DNA from: Deltaproteobacteria bacterium
GTDB taxonomy: Bacteria > Desulfobacterota > Binatia > UBA9968
Reading direction: 5' to 3'
Length of the DNA: 61,344 nucleotides
Assembly: GCA_016874755.1 (NCBI GenBank)
Contig: VGTH01000005.1
Location: 115,547 to 176,890, forward strand
The number at the start of each line of letters is the position of its first letter. Position 1 is the stretch's first letter. The notes beneath the pieces are model-generated. The model made no database searches, was not told where the DNA came from, and was given only the letters and a program-made list of their open reading frames with translations. Of the stretch, positions 18,030-28,197 are shown one piece after another. A program made the translations under genes and the position numbers.

Positions 18030-18227
18030 ATGACGACACTCACCGAAATCGAGGCCGCTGCTGACGCTCTTTCGCCCGAGCAAAAGCAGGAGCTATTCCT
18101 CTTCTTGGCCGCACGGTTGCGCGCCGCTGGGCAGTTACCTCCGCCCCGCGATTTTAGTCTAAAGCAAATTGAAGAATGGATTGCGAAAGATGAGGAGGGC
18201 ATGCGCCGTTTGCGAGCGGGGCAGTGA
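18030..18227 (+). CDS. VapB-like antitoxin of a PIN-toxin module
   Basis: 65 residues, starting MTTLTEIEAAADALSPEQKQ. The pattern of a helical, Leu-rich N-terminal half (SPEQKQELFLFLAARL) and a charged C-terminal tail (IEEWIAKDEEGMRRLRAGQ) is that of small antitoxins paired with PIN-domain toxins. Its TGA overlaps the GTG of the next frame (GTGA), as usual in vapBC operons. The partner toxin has lost its middle, so this antitoxin may no longer have a local target. The call rests on context and pattern rather than a strong domain match. Confidence 0.72.
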   Translation: MTTLTEIEAAADALSPEQKQELFLFLAARLRAAGQLPPPRDFSLKQIEEWIAKDEEGMRRLRAGQ

Positions 18228-18490
18228 GACTGTTCCTCGACACAAGCGTGCTGTTATCCGCATCCGGTTCGTCGAACGGGGCTCTTGATCGATTGGTTAT
18301 ATTTCCCGCGAGCAAAGACCGGCCGATCTTGTTCACCGCTTTGGCGACCGCTGACGTATTGCTTACTTTAGATCAGAGAGATTTCGCCAGTTTGCTTGGC
18401 GGAACGTTTTACGGAATGCGGATTCAGCTACCGGAACAATTCTTTCGATACGAGCGTGGACCTGGGCGTCTCCAAGTTGACGCTCTTTGA
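18224..18490 (+). pseudogene. VapC-type PIN-domain toxin with internal deletion
   Basis: The frame opens with GTG in the antitoxin stop and starts with the PIN signature LFLDTSVLLSASGSSNGA (first catalytic Asp). It then jumps directly to the end of the fold, KDRPILFTALATADVLLTLD (later acidic residues). Normal PIN toxins have about 130 residues; about 50-60 residues holding the second conserved acidic position are missing, and the product is only 88 residues. The reading frame is kept, so the deletion is in frame or partly repaired. The protein is very unlikely to be an active RNase. The genuine C-terminus probably ends near residue 72. Confidence 0.78.
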
Positions 18491-18508
18491 GGCTTTCGGA
18501 GTTTTCGC

Positions 18509-19447
18509 ATGGCAATCCAGCAAGTAATCCTCGCCAAGCCGCGCGGCTTTTGCGCTGGCGTGGAGATGGCGATCGAGACTGTTGAGCGAGCGCTGCAAAA
18601 GCATGGCGCACCGCTCTATGTGTTTCACGAGATCGTCCACAACCAGCACGTCGTTAAAGATTTCTCCGAGCGCGGCGTGACGTTCGTCAACTCCATCGAC
18701 GAAATTCCTGCCGGCGCCAACGTCATTTTTAGCGCCCACGGCGTCTCGCCGGCGATCTGGCAACAGGCGAAGGAAAAGCAATTGAAATGGCTCATCGACG
18801 CCACCTGCCCACTCGTCGAAAAAGTCCACCGCGAAGTGCGCAAGTTCGTCGCGCAGGGCTATTGGATTATTCTCGTCGGCCACAAAAATCATGACGAGAT
18901 CGTCGGCACCAGCGGCGAAGCACCGGAGCGGACACTCATCGTCGGCACGGTCGAAGAAGCAAGAAACATAGCTGTTCCCGACCCAAACAAAGTGACCGTC
19001 TTGACCCAAACGACTTTGAGCGTCGACGACACGCGCGAGATTCTCGATGTGTTGAAACGGCGCTTTCCGAAGCTGGTCACACCAGCAAAGGAAGACATCT
19101 GCTACGCCACGCAAAACCGCCAAGACGCGGTGAAGCAGCTCGCGAGCAAGGTCGATCTGGTCTTGGTGATCGGGTCGAAGAACAGCGAAAATTCCAATCA
19201 GCTTGTGAAAGTCGCGCGCGCTCTCGGTAAACCAGCCTATCTTATTGACGACACTCGCGGCATCGACAGCGCGTGGGTTGAAGGTGTTGTCAGCGTCGGC
19301 ATCACGTCCGGCGCGTCGGTGCCGGATGCTCTCGTTCAAGAAGCGGTGAATCATTTCGCCCAACAGGGTGCCAACGTGCAGCAAAATGGCCTGATCGAAG
19401 AAAACATTCACTTCGCATTACCCGATGAGGTACGTGTAACCCCTTAG
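18509..19447 (+). CDS. ispH: 4-hydroxy-3-methylbut-2-enyl diphosphate reductase
   Basis: 312 residues with the three conserved [4Fe-4S] cysteine contexts of IspH/LytB: KPRGFCAGVEMAI, DATCPLVEKVH and DICYATQNRQDAV. It catalyses the last step of the MEP isoprenoid pathway, making IPP and DMAPP in the cytoplasm. Length and motifs are typical. The ATG at 18509 follows the VapC remnant by 18 bases with only a weak ribosome-binding site. The gene is complete and identification is firm. Confidence 0.97.
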   Translation: MAIQQVILAKPRGFCAGVEMAIETVERALQKHGAPLYVFHEIVHNQHVVKDFSERGVTFVNSIDEIPAGANVIFSAHGVSPAIWQQAKEKQLKWLIDATCPLVEKVHREVRKFVAQGYWIILVGHKNHDEIVGTSGEAPERTLIVGTVEEARNIAVPDPNKVTVLTQTTLSVDDTREILDVLKRRFPKLVTPAKEDICYATQNRQDAVKQLASKVDLVLVIGSKNSENSNQLVKVARALGKPAYLIDDTRGIDSAWVEGVVSVGITSGASVPDALVQEAVNHFAQQGANVQQNGLIEENIHFALPDEVRVTP

Positions 19448-19858
19448 CCCGCTTTGTTCTCGCTAACCCCAATAGAAAGCCCCAGAATTTATCTCAAGCC
19501 CCATATGTTGTGCATTTGGGACTTCGCCGCCTTTTGTTCCTTACGTATACCTGCGTAAAAATCTGTTTTCCACAGAAAAACACCTTGACGAGATATCCAG
19601 TGTTTCGATAGAAGGTCTCCCACCGATTTGCTCCTCTGAATGGATTCGATGGTAAGTAAAAGGACAGAAGCTACCAGGAGTGAATTATTTTCCTGACGGC
19701 ACATCGAACTACCAGCGCCTGAAATAATTCCCCCAATTGAACGGTAGTTTAAACACGAACTTACAACAGTTTGGCGGATCTGTTTTTTCTAGTGCTGAGT
19801 GACGCACCTTTCCACATAGCAGTTTCTACCGAAAAGTATGGGGGAGGAAGAAAAAAAA
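19448..19858. other. Gene-free, lower-GC stretch (411 bases)
   Basis: I see no supported gene here. The composition shifts to lower GC after the ispH stop. The only notable element is a strong ribosome-binding site (GGGGGAGGAAG, about 19840-19850) at its end, which belongs to the kinase gene that follows. Confidence 0.5.
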
Positions 19859-20705
19859 ATGGCAACGTTCCATGGATGGAGCAGGGTTCGACAGGATCAG
19901 AGTGGTAACGAGCAAGGACAACCCCGCATAGCAACCTTGAAGAACATTATGTCTCGGCGGGGGACTCCTCAGCGTTCCCGAGCCAACAATTTTTTTTGAA
20001 CGCTTTCGGATCGGAGCGGAAAAGCGTGTCTTCATAGTCGAGGGAATTTCCGGATCTGGTAAAGATACATTTCAGGAATACGTCAAAGAAAGTCTAAGCG
20101 ACTTTGATGTCTATGACTATGCGGAGGGTGAGTTGCTGCAATCTTGGAAGCAGTTGCACATCGAAGGCGTGCTCCGTTTGCGACTAAGGTTTATGAAACT
20201 CTTTGCGAAATATATGGCGGAGGTTGTCCGAAAGCAAAACAACGTCGTCTTTTTGCTAAACCGATTTCATCTCTCAACCTACGTCTACGCCGTTGCACAA
20301 GATCCGCGGTTTGAAAGGGAATACAACTCTATGATTCAGCTCTTGCGCAAACTGCCCATTCACGTGATCGTTTTGCTCTTGGAGGAATCGGAAATCGCGC
20401 AAAGAAGCATACACCCAGAGCGTTCCGCTGCCTGGAGAGACCACCAAGCACAAATCATTAACAAAGAAGGTTTTCGAAACACGCTAAATCGCCATATCTG
20501 GCAACAAGAACAGATTTTAAGAGCGGTCAAGAGTCAAAAAATCCCCTACTCGTTGCTAAAGCTAACGCCCACATCGCAAGCCGAGAGGAGTCTGATCGCC
20601 GACATGAGCGTAGATTCATCGGCGCTGAAGCAAAATGCAGAAACTCGATCACTGACTACTAAGAAAACGCGCCGAGTGCCTGCTGAGGTTGAAGGATCCT
20701 TTTAA
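19859..20705 (+). pseudogene. Thymidylate-kinase-like P-loop gene interrupted by a frame break at a T8 run
   Basis: A frame open from 19941 to 20705 encodes a P-loop kinase: RVFIVEGISGSGKD (Walker A, Lys at 20061), an LNRFHLSTYVYA segment like the DR(Y/F)..ST..Y motif of thymidylate kinases, and an R-rich lid (RSIHPERSAAWRDHQ). That frame has no ATG, GTG or TTG before 20133, which is downstream of the P-loop. Another frame begins at ATG 19859 behind a strong ribosome-binding site and ends in a TGA formed inside TTTTTTTT (19990-19997). Removing one T would join the two into one protein of about 280 residues. So this is a frameshifted gene, a slippage site or a sequencing error. Confidence 0.7.
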
Positions 20706-20749
20706 GCAAACGGCAATTGGGTTGACAGTGAACCCGAGGGTGAAAGGTT

Positions 20750-21469
20750 ATGTTAGTTACAGAGCATTTTGTTTTCACACATCTTCCTAGAACTGGCGGC
20801 ACTTTCATAGCTGATCTTATCAAAAGATTTTTCCCGTCAGTCCGGGAAGTCGGCTATCATCTTCCACGCATGATGCTTCCCAAAGAATACGCTCATCTTC
20901 CGGTGCTTGGCGGTGTGCGTAATCCGTGGGATTTCTACATTTCCTGGTATAAGCATCAAATCTCCCAAGCTGGAAATTCGCCACTGTTTTGCGGTGTGAG
21001 TGATAATCGCAAGCTCGATTTTGTTGAGACAACTCGAAATGCTTTAGATCTGTGTCTAAGCGAGGGATCGCTCGATTGTCTGATCCAGAATTTACCTGAT
21101 GACTTTGACTACCAAAAGAAACATGTGCCCAACGTGACCAAGAATATCATGCGGCGAATCCAAGGTAGCGGACTGGGTCTCTATTCCTTCCGGTTCAATC
21201 TGATGTTCGAGCCCTCGGAGGATGTTTTTTTCTGTAGAGTAGAGTCTCTCCGTACGGATCTGCTAACGTTCTTCGAGAGAGTCCGTGTCTTGAACAACCC
21301 GCTGCGGGATGCGGTACTCAATGTCGAAAAGAAGAATGTTTCTGATCACGATCACTACTCGGCATATTATTCTCCGGAGCTTGCAGAATTGGTTTCGCTC
21401 CGTGAACGCGCTTTGATCGAACGATTCCGGTACAAATTTGAGAGGCGGCGGGCGGTAGATGATGCATAG
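20750..21469 (+). CDS. Sulfotransferase-family protein
   Basis: 239 residues. The N-terminal THLPRTGGTFIADLI is the 5'-phosphosulfate-binding loop of PAPS-dependent sulfotransferases and GGVRNPWDFYISWY carries the 3'-phosphate-binding Arg and Ser. It would move a sulfuryl group from PAPS to a glycan, lipid or small molecule. The substrate is unknown, and cytoplasmic location is likely as there is no signal peptide. It lies 44 bases after the P-loop kinase gene, in the same low-GC block, so the two may have arrived together. Adenylylsulfate kinases also have P-loops, but the kinase here looks thymidylate-kinase-like instead. Confidence 0.85.
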   Translation: MLVTEHFVFTHLPRTGGTFIADLIKRFFPSVREVGYHLPRMMLPKEYAHLPVLGGVRNPWDFYISWYKHQISQAGNSPLFCGVSDNRKLDFVETTRNALDLCLSEGSLDCLIQNLPDDFDYQKKHVPNVTKNIMRRIQGSGLGLYSFRFNLMFEPSEDVFFCRVESLRTDLLTFFERVRVLNNPLRDAVLNVEKKNVSDHDHYSAYYSPELAELVSLRERALIERFRYKFERRRAVDDA

Positions 21470-21761
21470 GGGGGCGGGTCCAGAAAAATTCCGATTGAGC
21501 ACGTGAGCTGTAGCGATTTTCGATCCGCGCTCAATTTGTTCCCAAAAGTTCTGCACGGCTCCAAGAAGCACCTCAACGAATGTGCATTGAACACATCTGT
21601 GTTTCATTCTGCGTGCATTTGTACACTTGTCAACGCTCATAATCCGAAGATGTCACTTCTACTATCCTCAATGTGTGTGTTATAGTGCTGATCAAAAGAT
21701 AATAGAGCCGCGATTCTCGCATCTACTGACATCTGCTCTCGACGGCAAGGAGAAGTTTAGG

Positions 21762-22440
21762 ATGATTGTTGCCGCCGTCTTCGTTATAACCATTCTGGTC
21801 CTTTCAATCGTGGGGGCAGCAGACGCTCAACAGTCAGTTAAAGCTGGACTGCCACGGGTAGGGATAATTTCATCTTCTGGTGGTCGCTCGGATCCATGGC
21901 CACATTTGGAAGCCTTTCGTGCGGGACTGCGTGATCTCGGCTACACCGAAGGCAAGAATATCCAACTCGATCTTCGGTACGGCGAAGGTTGCGTTTAAGG
22001 AATACCTAGCTGCCGCTCAGTCGTTTAAGACAGAAATCCAGTCTCTGGCAGTTCGGGGTCCTAATGCCGATTTTCCCAAAACGTTTCAGAGCGCTAAAAC
22101 GGGTCGCGCGGAGGTCGTGATTGTTGTCGCAAATCCTCTGATGAGTCAACACATCAAGCAGATTTTTGAGATTGCTACAAAAAGCCGAGTTCCGACAATG
22201 ACAGAGGAAGCGCGATACGTAGAAGCCGGCGGCTTGATTTCGTACGGAGCCAATTTGGCTGAGCTTTATAAGCGTGCTGCCGAATACGTTGTGGACATCC
22301 TAAAGGGGCACAAGCCGGCCGACCTGCCCGTTAAGTTGGCAACAAAATTCGAGATTATCGCGAATCTCAAAACCGCCAAGCAAATCGGCGTTACGATTCC
22401 ACAGCACGTTCTTGTTCAGGCGGATAAAGTCATCAAATGA
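21762..22440 (+). pseudogene. ABC transporter substrate-binding protein (PF04392 type), deleted and frameshifted
   Basis: The ATG at 21762 (AAGGAG 9 bases upstream) starts a signal peptide (to about AADAQ) and the N-terminus of an ABC_sub_bind protein, RVGIISSSGG then AFRAGLRDLGYTEGKNI. It ends in a TAA at 21996-21998 right after LRYGEG. In another frame, from about 21993 to 22440, the C-terminal half continues: RAEVVIVVANPL, YVEAGGLISYGANLAELYKRAAEYV and IGVTIPQHVLVQADKVI. About 100 of some 325 residues of the usual protein are missing at the join and the frame is shifted. A single out-of-frame deletion explains both. No permease or ATPase genes lie next to it. Confidence 0.85.
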
Positions 22441-22732
22441 TTCGCTCTTTATTGTCCGTTTAAACCCCTCGGCCCAGTAGGGACCCAGATTGTTCGGGGA
22501 GCTAACCACAAGTTCCTCCTGGCGCCGACTTTGCGTCGAGACTCCCTTTTTTGTTAAGTGTGTCGAAGTTTTCCCGTTTGCTCGGTGTAATTTTTGTCGC
22601 AAAGTGCCGATTTATTCTTTTAACGGGCTCAGTTAGAAGCCGTTTTGAGAAAACTTTTGCTATTTTTGTAATGGGGCTTACAATTCGAATCTATCTAACG
22701 GTAAACCAGCGGCAAACGAACCCATTGAGTCG

Positions 22733-25720
<2,988 letters not shown>

Positions 25721-25743
25721 AATGTTTTTCATTGCCGCGCCGA

Positions 25744-26823
25744 TCAAGGGCCTGGGGCCGCGGCCGCAGCTCCAAGCTTGGCGATGTCGATAATGTCTAG
25801 GTATTTTTCGTAGCCCTCATCGCGCCAAAGCGTGATGGCATCGGCGGTGCCGCCTGGGCCATCGCCCTTTTTGCCATCCCACACCGCCAAGATCACCGGC
25901 TCTTCATCGAGACGCCGCGAGAACTCCATCGCCAGCCGCTGCACTTCGCGGTTCGCTGCAATCAGCGCATCGGTAAGCTCAGCTGCCGGCGGGCAGGGCG
26001 ATGTCAATGGCGGCAGAAACTCGATGCGCCGGTTTTTCTGAAGTTGGGCGAAGTGCTCGTTCCAGTTGCCACCCGCCGAGAGGGCTAAAAAATCCTCGCG
26101 GGGAATCGGCAAGACCACCGTTGCGGTCAAATCGCGCCGGACTAGTTCTTCGAGGACAATCATGTCAGTTCCACGCGATGCCTGACCGAAGCCGTGCAGC
26201 GCCCCGTATTGGTCGAGTCGCTGGCGAATCGCTCGACGCAAGGCGCCGATTTTTTCCTTGGGGAAGCGGGGCACCGGTCGGTTGTCGGCGTCGACCATGT
26301 GGCCGAAATAGACCAACACGCGCGGCACCGGCAGGACCGCGTCAAGCACATCGCGCGGCAGGCCTAGGGCTTCGAGGTTTAGTCGGGCCTGACGGCGCAT
26401 CACCGCGATGTTTTCATGCAAACCAGCGGCTTTGCCGGCCGCCTTGGCATACCAATCTTTTGCGTCATGCAGACGCTTGAGTAAAAGGTAGGCCTCACCT
26501 AGGGTCGCGCAATCCCAATGATCGAACTTCGCGTGATCACGCTTCAGCATGAGGTCACGCACCTGGGTTGCGATCTCATACATTTTCGCGTGATCACCGC
26601 AGTGCAAGGCCATGGAGGCGGTATTAACGCCGTTGAACGGATCGCCGGTGCGCTCGTAGGTGACGCGATAACAATCGAACGCGAGTTGGCGAAACGCGGT
26701 GTTTTTTGCCATGACCCAGCGTGCCTTGTAGCTCCCCGCGAGCAATCCACCGGTTTCTTGATCGAGTTGACCCTCGCGCGACAACTCTTCTAGTTGCGCA
26801 ATGGCGGCATCGATCTGCCCCAT
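25744..26823 (-). CDS. TPR-like scaffold with C-terminal Rossmann/SLOG-like domain
   Basis: 359 residues, no signal peptide. Residues 1-170 are helical repeats that resemble the TRAFs-binding/TPR region of MAP3K-type and bacterial conflict proteins (NTAFRQLAFDCYRVTYERTG, then GVNTASMALHCGD and ATLGEAYLLLKRLHDAKDWY). Residues 175-350 look like a Rossmann-type nucleotide-binding fold: VLVYFGHMVDADNR, then RGTDMIVLEELVRRDLTATV, VVLPIPREDFLALS and VILAVWDGKKGDGPGGTAD. This C-terminal layout is that of SLOG-like sensor domains, though I cannot score it here. It is the last gene of an operon with the trypsin-TIR protein (24-base gap) and a phosphoesterase. I infer a sensor that recognises a nucleotide signal made by the TIR protein. 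Confidence 0.75.
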   Translation of the reverse strand: MGQIDAAIAQLEELSREGQLDQETGGLLAGSYKARWVMAKNTAFRQLAFDCYRVTYERTGDPFNGVNTASMALHCGDHAKMYEIATQVRDLMLKRDHAKFDHWDCATLGEAYLLLKRLHDAKDWYAKAAGKAAGLHENIAVMRRQARLNLEALGLPRDVLDAVLPVPRVLVYFGHMVDADNRPVPRFPKEKIGALRRAIRQRLDQYGALHGFGQASRGTDMIVLEELVRRDLTATVVLPIPREDFLALSAGGNWNEHFAQLQKNRRIEFLPPLTSPCPPAAELTDALIAANREVQRLAMEFSRRLDEEPVILAVWDGKKGDGPGGTADAITLWRDEGYEKYLDIIDIAKLGAAAAAPGP

Positions 26824-26847
26824 TTTTCGTGTCGCCAGCGCGCGCAG

Positions 26848-28197
26848 CTAGCGCACGCGCAGGGTCGCCGGAGCGTTTTCTAATATCTGGAGGGTCGACT
26901 CAAATAGGCCTTTGCCGTTGAACGCTTCTGCTGCCGCAATGAGCGGTGCCAGATCGGTCGCCGTCGTCTTGCGCCACTCCGAAAGAATATCAAATATCTG
27001 CTTACCATCGCCCTTTGCCGCCGACTGAATTTCCGCGACAAACCGGTCGATCACACGGGTCTCCGCCGCGTTGGCGCGAGCCGTCGGAGTATTATCACTA
27101 TCGGTAAAACGGCCAACCAAAACGTTCAACAAACGGTCAAGGTTCGCCCCTTCAGCTTGGCTTTTGCCATTGAAGTCCAGCCACACGCGCGTGTCTAGAA
27201 ACGGCGGCATTGGCGAGTCATCCAAGCGCAAGGGCACCAGACAAAATTCCTCGTCTTCGATGGCGCGTTTTTTTAGCACGCTGGCTTCCTGCTGGCACCA
27301 GGGCGACTCCAACCAACCTTTGCTGACCAAGACGACGGCGGCTCGACTGCGTTGCAGCGCCGACTCTAGTTGTGCGGCCAGGTCACCGCCCGGAACCAAT
27401 TCACGCTGGTCGATGAACACCCTCAGCCCTGCCCCTTCCAAGCGGGCCACCAAGCTTAACGCCCAGGGTCGGTCGGTGGATCGATAGCTGACAAACACAT
27501 GATAGGCGGTGTCATCAATCGCTGGTACCAACTCGGTGCGGGTTGCCAAAACCGTCGGTGCAATCGCCACGCTCTCGGGCGCGATATCCAACAGCTTGAC
27601 GACTTCGCCAATCGGGCAGGCATAAACATAGCCATAAGCGGCGCGCCGCTTATCGTCGGCATCGCCGATATGTTTGGTCAGATGTCCCACTAAGGCGCCG
27701 TCAACCACCACCGGGCTTCCGGAAAAACCGTGCAATGGCGAGGCGTTGCCGGTGGCGATCTGGTCGGAATACAATAGAATAGCGGGCTGACCAATATCGT
27801 TTCTGGTTTGCGGGTCTTGAATTTGCCCATCGATAGGCAGACCCGTCGGTCGATCGGTTTTGCTGGTCAAGGCCGGAAAACCGTAACACTCCCAGACGAC
27901 TCGGCGTTTAAGCCCATGCGCGATCGGCAGCGGCGCGACCGCGAGCGATTCGTCAAAGCCCAGCACCGCGCTGTCGCTGGCGAGATCCGACTTGAGCAAC
28001 GTTGCGCGGCAGGTGGGACCGCCGACGCCGACGATCACCGGGTATCGTTGTCCGGGCTGCCACGACTTGACCACATGCAACGCGGTGGCGATGCGCTGCG
28101 GCGCGATCAGATACCCCGTGCCGGTGCCGTCAGGACCGGATATGAACACGCAGGTTTGTTTCAAACGCGTGAGCAGATCGGCTGCTACCTCAGCCAT
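26848..28197 (-). CDS. Trypsin-like protease-TIR domain fusion
   Basis: 449 residues. Residues 10-210 are a trypsin-fold protease with the triad His41 (TALHVV), Asp75 (SDSAVLG) and Ser159 (GFSGSP). Residues about 232-360 are a TIR domain, starting YHVFVSYRSTDRPWA and including the WCQQE segment whose Glu (about 304) matches the catalytic Glu of NAD-hydrolysing TIR domains. The C-terminal 80 residues are helical. A very good ribosome-binding site (GGAGGA) precedes the ATG, which overlaps the phosphoesterase gene's end by 8 bases. TIR effectors in bacteria deplete NAD+ or make NAD-derived signals; here the protease could process partners or be the activated effector. Function is inferred; domains are clear. 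Confidence 0.92.
   Translation of the reverse strand: MAEVAADLLTRLKQTCVFISGPDGTGTGYLIAPQRIATALHVVKSWQPGQRYPVIVGVGGPTCRATLLKSDLASDSAVLGFDESLAVAPLPIAHGLKRRVVWECYGFPALTSKTDRPTGLPIDGQIQDPQTRNDIGQPAILLYSDQIATGNASPLHGFSGSPVVVDGALVGHLTKHIGDADDKRRAAYGYVYACPIGEVVKLLDIAPESVAIAPTVLATRTELVPAIDDTAYHVFVSYRSTDRPWALSLVARLEGAGLRVFIDQRELVPGGDLAAQLESALQRSRAAVVLVSKGWLESPWCQQEASVLKKRAIEDEEFCLVPLRLDDSPMPPFLDTRVWLDFNGKSQAEGANLDRLLNVLVGRFTDSDNTPTARANAAETRVIDRFVAEIQSAAKGDGKQIFDILSEWRKTTATDLAPLIAAAEAFNGKGLFESTLQILENAPATLRVR

Noticed and set aside
18428-19411. 327-codon minus-strand frame across ispH
   Set aside because: ispH on plus is unmistakable; the frame is a high-GC shadow.
19489-19704. 71-codon minus frame after ispH
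   Set aside because: No family, no ribosome-binding site; the block looks non-coding.
19859-19997. A tmRNA or small-RNA gene instead of a kinase start
   Set aside because: The segment has a GGTTCGAC string that recalls tmRNA, but it lacks the rest of the tRNA-like structure; a ribosome-binding site plus ATG that joins to the kinase frame explains it better.
21590-21603. Small palindrome AACACA-TC-TGTGTT upstream of the broken transport gene
   Set aside because: Short, in an AT-rich gap, and with no support that it is a binding site.
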